Origin: Streptomyces hilarionis
Lineage (GTDB): Bacteria > Actinomycetota > Actinomycetes > Streptomycetales > Streptomycetaceae
Direction of reading: 5' to 3'
Assembly: GCF_024539675.1 (NCBI RefSeq)
Contig: NZ_JAHHIT010000020.1
Span: 1 to 50,544, forward strand
Length of the DNA stretch: 50,544 nucleotides
Both the position numbers and the translations under genes were made by a program. The notes beneath the pieces are model-generated. The model ran no database searches and was not told the origin of the DNA. It worked only from the letters and a program-made list of their open reading frames with translations. Positions 24,343 through 32,463 of this stretch are shown here, in pieces. Every line of letters starts with the position of its first letter. The stretch's first letter is position 1.

Positions 24343-25454
24343 AGTTGCTCCCCCAGAGCATTGACGGCGGTGACGATGCGCTCCAGGTCCTGCGTGGACA
24401 GGGCCGGGTGCACGGGCAGGGACACGACTTCGGCGGCCGCCCGGTCCGTCTCGGGCAGGTCCCAGGTGCGGCCCGCCTTCTGGTCCGGCTCCCAGTACGG
24501 CTTCAGCCGGTGGATGGGAGTCGGGTAGTACACGGCGTTGCCGATGCCGGCCTCGGTGAGCCGGGCCATGGCGGCGTCGCGGTCGCCCTGGATGCGGACC
24601 GTGTACTGGTGGTAGATGTGCCGGGCGCCCTCGGCGACCTTGGGCGTGATCACGTTCGGCGCCGTGATGTGCTCGGTGAGGTAGGCGGCGTTGGCGATGC
24701 GCTGCTCGGTCCAGCCGTCCAGCTTGCGGCGCTGGACGCGGCCGATCGCGGCCGAGACGTCCGTCATGCGCACGTTGGCGCCGACGATCTCGTTGGCGTA
24801 GCGCTTCTCCATGCCCTGGTTGCGCAGCAGGCGCAGGGTCCGCGCGGTCTCCGCGTCCCCGGTGGAGATCATGCCGCCCTCGAGGCTGTGCATGTTCTTC
24901 GTCGGGTAGAAGCTGAACGTGCCGACGGCGCCGAAGGCGCCGACCGGGGTGCCGTTCAGGGCGGCCGCGTGGGCCTGGCAGGCGTCCTCGACGACGGCGA
25001 GCCCGTGCTGCCCGGCGATCGCCATGATCTTGTCCATGGCGGCCGGGTGACCGTACAGGTGCACCGGCATGATCGCGGCCGTGCGCGGCGACAGGGCCGC
25101 CTCGACCGCGGCCGGGTCCAGGCAGTACGTCTCCGGGTCGACGTCGGCGAAGACGACGTCCGCGCCGACGAGCCGCACCGCGTTGGCGGAGGCGGCGAAG
25201 GAGAACGACGGCACGATGACCTCGTCGCCCGGGCCGAGGCCGAGGGCGAGGAGCGACAGGTGCAGGGCCGAGGTGCCGGAGTTGACCGCGACGCAGTGAC
25301 GTCCCTCGACGAGCTCCGAGAACTCCTCCTCGAAGGCGGCCACCTCGGGCCCCTGGACGACCATGCCGCTGCGCAGGACGCGCACGGCGGCTTCGATCTC
25401 CTCCTCGCCGATCACTGGTTTGGCGGCCGGTATGAACTCATGGGCGTCGGTCAT
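24339..25454 (-). CDS. DegT/DnrJ/EryC1 PLP-dependent sugar aminotransferase (WbpE-like)
   Basis: 371 residues. Two ATGs lie six bases apart; I chose the one at 25454 because AGGAGG is eight bases upstream of it but only two from the other. Motifs: IPAAKPVIGEEEI, NSGTSALHLSLLALG (PLP phosphate binding), EDACQAHAA (Asp that contacts the PLP ring nitrogen) and the Schiff-base lysine in FYPTKNMHSLEGGM at about residue 185. The family transfers an amino group from glutamate to keto-sugar nucleotides. With the coupled Gfo/Idh enzyme it would form the 3-amino sugar of the diacetamido-uronate pathway. It is first in the minus-strand operon after a 457-base gap from rne. Confidence 0.88.
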   Translation of the reverse strand: MTDAHEFIPAAKPVIGEEEIEAAVRVLRSGMVVQGPEVAAFEEEFSELVEGRHCVAVNSGTSALHLSLLALGLGPGDEVIVPSFSFAASANAVRLVGADVVFADVDPETYCLDPAAVEAALSPRTAAIMPVHLYGHPAAMDKIMAIAGQHGLAVVEDACQAHAAALNGTPVGAFGAVGTFSFYPTKNMHSLEGGMISTGDAETARTLRLLRNQGMEKRYANEIVGANVRMTDVSAAIGRVQRRKLDGWTEQRIANAAYLTEHITAPNVITPKVAEGARHIYHQYTVRIQGDRDAAMARLTEAGIGNAVYYPTPIHRLKPYWEPDQKAGRTWDLPETDRAAAEVVSLPVHPALSTQDLERIVTAVNALGEQL

Positions 25455-25852
25455 CGACATCCCCTCCTCTACGGCGACCTCGAAGGCGCACCACGTCATG
25501 CATGGTCGGGAAGGGACCGTGTCGATGCACAGCACGGCCGCATCCCTGGTTGTCCGCCGACGCCAGCGGGCGGGCGGACGGCTTGTACACAGGACCCCGC
25601 CCCGTGAGGGTTCCTTGCGGGAAGTCAGCCGTGTCCGGCCTGGGAGACCGGTTGTGCTCATCGGCTGTGGTCACGGTGTGCATGTCTCAGGCCACCGGGA
25701 CCAGAGTGCACGTTACCAGCCTGGAGACGACGATCTTGCCCAGGGTTACCACCCCGAAACCCACAGCGCGGGTGCGCTCTCTCACAAGAGAGACACAGAG
25801 TAACTCCCCGGTGAACGCACGGCGACGCGAGCACAGGGGGCGGATGAAACGT
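25455..25852 (-). promoter_or_regulatory. Non-coding leader/promoter region of the aminotransferase operon
   Basis: About 400 bases with no convincing gene, between the rne terminator and the aminotransferase start. GAGGAGGGG near 25461-25469 (minus strand) is the ribosome binding site. A small TCTCTC/GAGAGA hairpin lies at 25778-25793. The operon promoter must be here, but I see no clear -35/-10 pair. Small frames in this stretch have atypical composition and no ribosome binding site. Confidence 0.4.
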
Positions 25853-25889
25853 CGGCGCGGGCGCCCGGATGGTCCGGACGCCCGCGCCG
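25853..25889 (-). terminator. Terminator downstream of rne
   Basis: 17-bp stem with one mismatch (25853-25869 and 25873-25889) and a three-base loop, 22 bases past the RNase E/G stop codon. It isolates rne from the glycan operon that follows on the same strand. Confidence 0.75.
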
Positions 25890-25911
25890 TGTGTACCCGC
25901 GCCGGGCGGGG

Positions 25912-28900
25912 TCAGTCCTCGGTCGAGGCCGTGACGGACGGCACACTCTGCTGCGCCGCCGCCGTCGTCTTCTTCGACACCGACTTGGCCGCCTTCTTGG
26001 CCGTCGTCTTCTTGGCGGCGGTCTTCTTCGCGGCCGTGGTCTTGGCCGCCGCCGTCTTCTTGGTGGCGGCCTTCTTCGCAGTGGCCTTCTTCGCCGTCTT
26101 GCGGGCGGCCGTCTTCTTGGCCGGAGCGGCCTCGTCGTCGGCGGGCGCGGCGGCCCCCTCGGACGTGGCCTCGGCCGCGCCCTCGGTCACGGGCTCGGCC
26201 GGGGCCGGAGCCGTGGCCGACGGGACGACCACGACGGCCGTCTCCTCGGAGGCGGTCGGCGCGGTGGCCTTGCGCACGGCGCGGCGCCGCGGGCGGGCCG
26301 GGGCCGCGCTCTCGGCCTCGGCGGCGGGCTCGGCGGCCTGCCCGGCCTCCGGCTCCTCGACCGCGGCCTCGGCGGCCGGGGTCGCGACGGCCGGGGTCTC
26401 GGCGACCGTGACCACGGCGGCGGCCTCGGCGCCGGCGGGCGATCCGGCCGGCGCGGACACCTTGCGGGTGGCGCGGCGGCGCGTACGGCCCTTGGGCGCG
26501 GCGTCCTCGACGGCCGGGGCCTCGGCGGGCGCCTCGACGACCGGGTCCTCGACGGCGACCGGCTCGGTGTGCGCGGTGGCCGTCTCGGCCGGGCGCACCG
26601 GGCGCTCGGTCTCCGCCTCGACGGTGACGTCCTGCGCGGTGGGAGCCTCGACGGCGGCGTCCTGCGCGACGGGCGCCTGGACGGTCTCCTGCTCGCTCCC
26701 GGCCGACAGCTCCGAGACGAACGCCTCGGAACCGCCCGCACGGCGGGATCCGCCCCGCGGCGCACCCGCCGGAGCGGACGCCCGGCGGCTCGACCGGCGG
26801 CGTCCCCGGCCGCGCGTCGCGGCGGCCTCCGCCTCGGCGACGCTGCTGTACAGCTCCTCGTCCACGGCGAACTCGGGGGCGGCCAGCGCGACCGGCTCGG
26901 CCACCTCGGCGGCGACCTCGGCCTCGGTCTCCGTCTCCGTCTCCGACTCGGCGCCCGGGTACGACTCGACGGCCTCGGCAGCCGCCGTCTCGTGCTCGTG
27001 GTCGTGGCCCTGTCCGTCGCCGCCGCGGCCGCGCTTCTTGCGCTTGCCGCCGCCGCCGGCGGAGGTCGGCTGCTCCATGTGGACGATGACGCCGCGGCCG
27101 TTGCAGTGCACGCAGGTCTCGGAGAACGACTCCAGCAGACCCTGGCCGACCCGCTTGCGGGTCATCTGCACCAGGCCCAGCGAGGTGACCTCGGCGACCT
27201 GGTGCTTCGTGCGGTCGCGGCCCAGGCACTCCAGCAGCCGCCGCAGCACCAGGTCCCGGTTGGACTCCAGCACCATGTCGATGAAGTCGATCACGATGAT
27301 GCCGCCGAGGTCGCGCAGCCGCAGCTGACGCACGATCTCCTCGGCCGCCTCCAGGTTGTTCCTGGTGACCGTCTCCTCGAGGTTGCCGCCCTGACCGGTG
27401 AACTTGCCGGTGTTGACGTCGACCACGACCATGGCCTCGGTCCGGTCGATCACCAGCGAGCCGCCGCTGGGCAGCCAGACCTTGCGGTCCAGCGCCTTGG
27501 CGAGCTGCTCGTCGATCCGGTAGGTGGCGAAGACGTCGACCTCCGACGTCCACTTCGACAGCCGCTCGGCGAGGTCGGGCGCCACGTGCGAGACATAGCC
27601 GTGGATGGTCGACCAGGCCTCGTCACCGCTGACGATGACCTTGGAGAAGTCCTCGTTGAAGATGTCGCGCACGACCCGGACGGTCATGTCCGGCTCGCCG
27701 TACAGCAGCGACGGCGCGTTCGAGCCGCCGCCGTTCTTCGCCTTCTTCTGGATGTCCTCCCACTGGCCCTGGAGCCGCTCGACGTCACGGCGCAGCTCGT
27801 CCTCGCTCGCGCCCTCGGCGGCGGTGCGCACGATGACGCCCGCGTCCTCGGGGACGATCTTCTTGAGGATCGTCTTCAGGCGGGCCCGCTCGGTGTCGGG
27901 CAGCTTGCGGCTGATGCCGGTCATCGAGCCCTCGGGCACGTACACGAGGTAACGGCCCGGGAGGGAGACCTGGCTGGTCAGGCGGGCGCCCTTGTGGCCG
28001 ATCGGGTCCTTCGTCACCTGGACGAGGACCGACTGGCCCGACTTCAGGGCGGCCTCGATGCGGCGCGGCCCGTTGGCCATGCCGAGCGCCTCGAAGTTCA
28101 CCTCGCCGGCGTACAGGACGGCGTTGCGTCCCTTGCCGATGTCGATGAACGCGGCCTCCATCGACGGCAGCACGTTCTGCACCTTGCCCAGGTACACGTT
28201 GCCGACGTAGGAGGTGGCCTGCTCCTTGTTGACGTAGTGCTCGACGAGCACGTTGTCCTCGAGGACGCCGATCTGGGTGCGCTCGCCGCTCTGGCGGACG
28301 ACCATGACCCGCTCGACGGCCTCGCGGCGGGCCAGGAACTCGGCCTCGGTGATGATCGGGACGCGTCGGCGGCCCTGCTCACGGCCTTCGCGGCGACGCT
28401 GCTTCTTGGCCTCCAGACGGGTCGAGCCCTTGATGGACTGCACCTCGTCGGACGGCTCGGAGGGCTTGCGCGGCTCGCGGACCTTGACGACCGTGCGCTC
28501 GGGGTCCCCGTCGACGGACTCGGCCTCGGTGGAGGCGTCCCCGGCGCGGCGACGGCGACGGCGGCGACGGCGGCTGCCGGCGGTGGACCCGCCCGCGTCC
28601 TCGTCCTCGGCGTGCTCGTCCTCGGCGTCGTCCTGCTCGGCGGTGTCGTCGGCGTCGTCGGAGTCGGCGGACTCGCCCTCGCCGTCGGCGGCGTCGCCAC
28701 GACGGCGGCGGCGGCCGCCCCGGCGGCGACGGCGGCGCGAACCGGTCTCCTCGCCGTCGTCCTCGCCGTCGGCGAGGTCCTCGGCGGCCTCGTCGGCCTC
28801 CTCCGGCTCGGTCTCGGCCTCGTCGTCGGCGGCGGGCGCGACGGTCTCGGCGGCGGGCGCGGCGGGACGGCCGGACTCGGCCTCCTCACCGGCGCCGGCA

Positions 28901-30120
28901 GCCCTGCGGCGGCGACGGCGACGCGAGCCGGCGGGCTCCTCGGCGGGCTCCGGGGCGCTCTGCACCTCTTCGGGCTCCTCCGCCACGGGCGTCTCCGCCT
29001 CGGCGGCGGCCTCGGCGGCAGCTCGCTGCGGGGTCTGGAACTGCGGCTCGGCGAACACGGGCGCCTGGAACACGGCGACGGCGGGCCGCGCGGGACGGCG
29101 CGGCGCGTCGTCCTCGTCCTTCACGGGCTCGGGCGCGGAGAAGCCGGTGGCGGCCCGGCGGACCACCCGACGGCGGCCGCGGCGCGGACCGGCCTCGTCC
29201 TCGTCGGCGGCGGGGGCCTCGGCGGCCTTCGGCTCCTCGAGGGCGGCGGGAGCGACCGGCTCCGCGGCGGCCTCGGACGCCTGGGGCGCGGAGACCTCGG
29301 GGGTCTCGGCGGCGGGCGCGGAGACGCGGCGGGTGGCGCGGCGGCGGGAGCGCGGCGCGGCCGGTTCGGCCGCCTCCGCGGCCGGCGCGGACGCCTCGGT
29401 CCCGGCCTCGGCCGACTCGACCGACGCGGTGGCCTCGACGACCGCGTCGGACGCGGTGGCTGCGGCGGACGCCTCGGGCTCGGGCGTCGCGGCGGGGGCG
29501 GTCACGCGGCGGGTGGCGCGGCGCCGCGTGCGCGGGGCGGCCTCGGCGGGCGCCTCCTCGGCGACCGGCTCGGGCGCGGCCTGTGCGGCGGCGGGCTCCT
29601 CGGCGGCCTCGACGGCCTCAGCCGGAGCCTCCGCGGGCGTGGTCACACGGCGGGTGGCGCGGCGGCGGGAGCGGCGGGGAGCCGCGTCCTCGTCCGGCGC
29701 CGCCTCGGCGGCGACCTCTTCGACGGCCGGGGCGTCCGCCTCGGCCGGGGCCACCGGCACGACGGTCTCGGCCGCCTCGGCGGCGGCCGGGGCTCCGGCG
29801 GGCGCGGAGGCCCGGCGGGTGGCACGACGGCGGGCGCGAGGCGCGGCCTCGGCCGCCTCCTCGGGCCGGCTCGCCTCGGCCACGGCGTTCTCGTCCTGGA
29901 CGGTCTCGTCCGTGACGGTGTCCTCCGCCAGTTCCTCGACGGACTCCACGGCCGGTATGGCCGGCGTGGTGATCTCGGCCGGGGCGTCGGCGGCGGCCCC
30001 GGTCGGCGGACCCGCCGGCCGGGAAGCGGCACGGCGCCGACGACGCGGCGGCAGGGTGTCGCTGGGGGTGTTCGCTTCGGAGTCCGTCGCGGACTCTGCG
30101 GATTCGGTTGGCTCGAGCAT
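25912..30120 (-). CDS. rne: Ribonuclease E/G
   Basis: 1,402 residues. The catalytic core lies in the middle (about 605-1010). The S1-type start is at YVGNVYLGKVQNVLPSM, and the DNase-I-like catalytic part has VVVDVNTGKFTG and IIVIDFIDM, whose aspartates bind magnesium. The zinc-link CVHCNGRG is near residue 1005. The N-terminal arm (about 600 residues) and C-terminal arm (about 390) are acidic/Ala-rich, disordered and studded with RRRATRR-type basic modules; the C-terminus ends in a histone-H1-like Lys/Ala tail. The enzyme cleaves single-stranded AU-rich RNA. In Streptomyces the orthologue (RNase ES) carries its PNPase-binding scaffold in a rearranged order. The ATG at 30120 has GGGAGAAA nine bases upstream. 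Downstream rplU-rpmA-obg, usual in actinobacteria, are absent. Confidence 0.95.
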   Translation of the reverse strand: MLEPTESAESATDSEANTPSDTLPPRRRRRAASRPAGPPTGAAADAPAEITTPAIPAVESVEELAEDTVTDETVQDENAVAEASRPEEAAEAAPRARRRATRRASAPAGAPAAAEAAETVVPVAPAEADAPAVEEVAAEAAPDEDAAPRRSRRRATRRVTTPAEAPAEAVEAAEEPAAAQAAPEPVAEEAPAEAAPRTRRRATRRVTAPAATPEPEASAAATASDAVVEATASVESAEAGTEASAPAAEAAEPAAPRSRRRATRRVSAPAAETPEVSAPQASEAAAEPVAPAALEEPKAAEAPAADEDEAGPRRGRRRVVRRAATGFSAPEPVKDEDDAPRRPARPAVAVFQAPVFAEPQFQTPQRAAAEAAAEAETPVAEEPEEVQSAPEPAEEPAGSRRRRRRRAAGAGEEAESGRPAAPAAETVAPAADDEAETEPEEADEAAEDLADGEDDGEETGSRRRRRRGGRRRRRGDAADGEGESADSDDADDTAEQDDAEDEHAEDEDAGGSTAGSRRRRRRRRRAGDASTEAESVDGDPERTVVKVREPRKPSEPSDEVQSIKGSTRLEAKKQRRREGREQGRRRVPIITEAEFLARREAVERVMVVRQSGERTQIGVLEDNVLVEHYVNKEQATSYVGNVYLGKVQNVLPSMEAAFIDIGKGRNAVLYAGEVNFEALGMANGPRRIEAALKSGQSVLVQVTKDPIGHKGARLTSQVSLPGRYLVYVPEGSMTGISRKLPDTERARLKTILKKIVPEDAGVIVRTAAEGASEDELRRDVERLQGQWEDIQKKAKNGGGSNAPSLLYGEPDMTVRVVRDIFNEDFSKVIVSGDEAWSTIHGYVSHVAPDLAERLSKWTSEVDVFATYRIDEQLAKALDRKVWLPSGGSLVIDRTEAMVVVDVNTGKFTGQGGNLEETVTRNNLEAAEEIVRQLRLRDLGGIIVIDFIDMVLESNRDLVLRRLLECLGRDRTKHQVAEVTSLGLVQMTRKRVGQGLLESFSETCVHCNGRGVIVHMEQPTSAGGGGKRKKRGRGGDGQGHDHEHETAAAEAVESYPGAESETETETEAEVAAEVAEPVALAAPEFAVDEELYSSVAEAEAAATRGRGRRRSSRRASAPAGAPRGGSRRAGGSEAFVSELSAGSEQETVQAPVAQDAAVEAPTAQDVTVEAETERPVRPAETATAHTEPVAVEDPVVEAPAEAPAVEDAAPKGRTRRRATRKVSAPAGSPAGAEAAAVVTVAETPAVATPAAEAAVEEPEAGQAAEPAAEAESAAPARPRRRAVRKATAPTASEETAVVVVPSATAPAPAEPVTEGAAEATSEGAAAPADDEAAPAKKTAARKTAKKATAKKAATKKTAAAKTTAAKKTAAKKTTAKKAAKSVSKKTTAAAQQSVPSVTASTED

Positions 30121-30280
30121 GCGGGCGTTTCTCCCGTCAGGCCCCCGGGCGCCGCGCCTGGTCCGGCGGCGATCACGAAGGATCGACCGCCGTTGACGTC
30201 CGCGGCTCGCGCGATGCGCGGTGCCGCCGTCCGGGGCGCGGGCGCCGCACGGGGGCTCTCTGTGTCCTGTCTCGCCGGTT

Positions 30281-30301
30281 CCGTACGCCGAATGCGTACG
30301 G
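30281..30301 (-). promoter_or_regulatory. Inverted repeat in the rne upstream region
   Basis: Perfect 8-bp inverted repeat CCGTACGC/GCGTACGG with a five-base spacer, 160-180 bases upstream of the rne start codon, in the 277-base gap between rne and the preceding gene. It could be an operator or, if transcribed, a leader hairpin. The family precedent is E. coli rne, whose mRNA leader is a self-regulation target; the same use here is inference. Confidence 0.35.
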
Positions 30302-30397
30302 CCTGGCGAAAGTCTTGTGGTCGGTGCGCTGCCCGACCCAGGTGGCTCCCGGATACGAGGGCGGCGCTACGACGTACGTTCCTTCGCGGGACCTTCC

Positions 30398-31162
30398 CTA
30401 CGCGGGCGCCTTCGCGGCGGCAGCGGGTTCGGCCGTTGTGAGGGCCTGAGCTGCCTCGCGGTCGGGCGCGAGCGGGTCGGTCACCGTGCCGGTCTCTTCA
30501 TCGAACAGCCCCTGCGCCAGCCTGGTCACCGCAGCGGGGACCGGCGGCGCCAGGTCGGCCACGGCGCGGAGACCGGACAGGACGTCGTCGGGTCGTACGG
30601 CAGGCGTCACGTGCCGAACAACCAGCCGCAGTATCGCACAGGGCTGGTCGGTCGGCCTATCAGCAGGCTCACCGTGCGTTTCCAGGCTGACGACGGCGGC
30701 CCGGGTGTCGAAGGTGCGGACGCCGTTCTTGGTCGTGCGCTGGACCTCCACGGCGTCGGCCCGCTTGAAGGCCTCCACCGCGCGGTCGGCGTCGGCCCGG
30801 TCCACGCCGGCCAGCCGCAGCTCCCAGACGGAGGCCGTCAGCCGGTCGGCCAGACCCGAGGTGCGGGCCTCGACCGCGTCGACGATGTCGAGCCCGGTGG
30901 GCAGCGACTCGTCGAGCAGAGCTCTCAGCTTCTCCGGGTCACGCGCCGCCGTCAGCGCGATCTCCAGGTACTCCGCCTCACTGCCCGTGCCGGTGGGTGC
31001 GGCATTGGCGTACGACACCTTCGGGTGCGGCGTGAACCCCGCCGAGTACGCCATCGGCACCTCGGCACGGCGCAACGCGCGCTCGAAGGCACGCTGGAAA
31101 TCACGGTGGCTGGTGAACCGGAGGCGGCCGCGCTTGGTGTAACGCAGACGGATGCGCTGCAC
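30398..31162 (-). CDS. TIGR03936 family (DUF2344) radical-SAM-linked protein
   Basis: 254 residues from a GTG at 31162, preceded in frame only by a CTG and then a stop. The N-terminus (QRIRLRYTKRGRLRFTSHRDF) and SAGFTPHPKVSYANAAPTG are diagnostic of the TIGR03936/DUF2344 family, which in many bacteria is adjacent or fused to the TIGR03960 radical SAM protein. That partner is encoded here at 33796-35751, two genes upstream. The C-terminal 40 residues are Ala/Glu-rich. The family's reaction is not established; the shared pairing suggests both act in one modification pathway, possibly on RNA or ribosome-related substrates. Cytoplasmic. Confidence 0.85.
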   Translation of the reverse strand: MQRIRLRYTKRGRLRFTSHRDFQRAFERALRRAEVPMAYSAGFTPHPKVSYANAAPTGTGSEAEYLEIALTAARDPEKLRALLDESLPTGLDIVDAVEARTSGLADRLTASVWELRLAGVDRADADRAVEAFKRADAVEVQRTTKNGVRTFDTRAAVVSLETHGEPADRPTDQPCAILRLVVRHVTPAVRPDDVLSGLRAVADLAPPVPAAVTRLAQGLFDEETGTVTDPLAPDREAAQALTTAEPAAAAKAPA

Positions 31163-31210
31163 CGCGGGTGCGGGCGGCGGGCCTTCGGGCTGTCGCTTGC
31201 CCAGTGTCGT

Positions 31211-32356
31211 TCAGTCCTTCGTGAGAGCGGTCGTACTGCTACCAAGAGTACGTGCCTCGCCCGCCGATGGTTCCCGGCGGGCGAGCGCCTCCCGGGGCAC
31301 GGGCTCGCCGAACAGCATGCGGCGCACGTCGGCGCGGGTCTGCCGCGCCGTCTCCCGGGCGGCGGCCAGCGCCTGCCGGGAGGCCCTGCCCACGCTGCGC
31401 GCGGCCTGGGCGGCGGGACGCAGCACGGCGTCGCGGATCACGTGCCCGACCGGGGTGAGCACCGTCCGGTGGACCCAGCGCACGGGCTCCACGACGGTCC
31501 ACCGCAGGACGGTGGCGAGGAACCGGCCGACGGCGAACGAGATGCGGCCGGCGATGCGCCAGGCGTGCCCGAGGGCGTCCCCGACCTCCCGTGCGACGAC
31601 GGCGAGGAAGCGGCCGACGGGGGCCAGCACCCAGCGCCACAGGGCGAGCGCGGGCAGCACCAGCAGGATCCGGACCGTCCAGTACAGGGCGAGGCCGATC
31701 CCGCCGGCCAGCAGCCGCAGCAGCCGCCACGCCTCCCGCGCGCACCGGGCGAGCGCCCGGCCGACCGGTGCGAGGCACCACGTGTACAGCCATCGCGCGG
31801 GGACGACGACGAGGTACCGGACCAGCCACGCCCCCGCGCCGTAGAGACCGAGGCCGACGGCCGCGGCGACCGCACCGATCCCCTTCAGCGACCACAGGAC
31901 GGCGTGTCCGACCGGCGTCAGCACGCGCGCGTACAGCCACGTCGCCCCGGCTCCCACCCCTCGGGCCAGCCAGGCGAGGCCGTGCCCGAGCGGCGTGAGG
32001 ACCCGGCGGTACAGCCAGAGCGCGGGCACTACCAGCAGTACGTGTCCCAGCCAGGCGAGCGCACGGCCCAGGGGAACGACGACGTACCGCCACAGCCCGA
32101 TCAGCGGCCAGACGAACAGCGCCTTCCCGAGCCGGAGCAGGGCCCGTCCGAACGGTCGCAGCACGGTGTCCCGGAGGAACCGTCCGCCGACGACGAGCGC
32201 GTCCCACGCCATCCGCACCGGCACGACGAGCACGAGCACCACGATGCGCACGGGCAGCCGGATCGCGACGACGAGACACCCCTCGGGCGCCTGCCCGGCC
32301 GCTCGGCCGGACGGTGCCGCGGGCGACTGCGCGGCGGGCGGTTTCTGCAGGTCCAT
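31211..32356 (-). CDS. Repeat-built hydrophobic/amphipathic membrane protein
   Basis: 381 residues, not recognised as a named family. After a Pro/Ala-rich start, residues about 28-330 are hydrophobic and Trp/Arg-rich. They contain seven copies of a P(F/L/V)G(R/H) motif (RPFGRAL, VPLGRAL, TPLGHGL, TPVGHAV, APVGRAL, APVGRFL, TPVGHVI) at intervals of about 27, 27, 26, 49, 49 and 56 residues. Each is usually preceded by WLY-x-RVL or similar. The pattern suggests membrane or re-entrant helices separated by short Pro-Gly turns. The last 50 residues are basic and charged. It lies 48 bases upstream of the TIGR03936 gene and downstream of the VanZ-like gene. Function unknown; confidence is in the gene being real, not in a role. 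Confidence 0.7.
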   Translation of the reverse strand: MDLQKPPAAQSPAAPSGRAAGQAPEGCLVVAIRLPVRIVVLVLVVPVRMAWDALVVGGRFLRDTVLRPFGRALLRLGKALFVWPLIGLWRYVVVPLGRALAWLGHVLLVVPALWLYRRVLTPLGHGLAWLARGVGAGATWLYARVLTPVGHAVLWSLKGIGAVAAAVGLGLYGAGAWLVRYLVVVPARWLYTWCLAPVGRALARCAREAWRLLRLLAGGIGLALYWTVRILLVLPALALWRWVLAPVGRFLAVVAREVGDALGHAWRIAGRISFAVGRFLATVLRWTVVEPVRWVHRTVLTPVGHVIRDAVLRPAAQAARSVGRASRQALAAARETARQTRADVRRMLFGEPVPREALARREPSAGEARTLGSSTTALTKD

Positions 32357-32463
32357 ATGGACCTAGACGCTACAGCCGCTCCGGCGGATGCACGGACGCC
32401 GCCCCGCCCCCGACCCGCCTGCGCCGAGGCTCTCCTGAGGGGATGTCAGGGCCGCCCCGTCGC

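Noticed and set aside
7870..25454. Antibiotic deoxysugar cluster
   Set aside because: DegT and Gfo/Idh genes occur in such clusters, but there is no glucose-1-phosphate thymidylyltransferase, 4,6-dehydratase, polyketide or peptide synthetase, and the uronate dehydrogenase plus acetyltransferase fit a wall polymer better.
25438..25683. Small minus-strand frame upstream of the aminotransferase
   Set aside because: No ribosome binding site, composition unlike a protein, and it overlaps the aminotransferase start region.
25891..30441. 1,516-codon plus-strand Gly/Leu/Arg-rich frame
   Set aside because: Complement of the repetitive rne arms; the apparent repeats mirror the RRRATRR and Ala/Glu coding pattern of RNase E.
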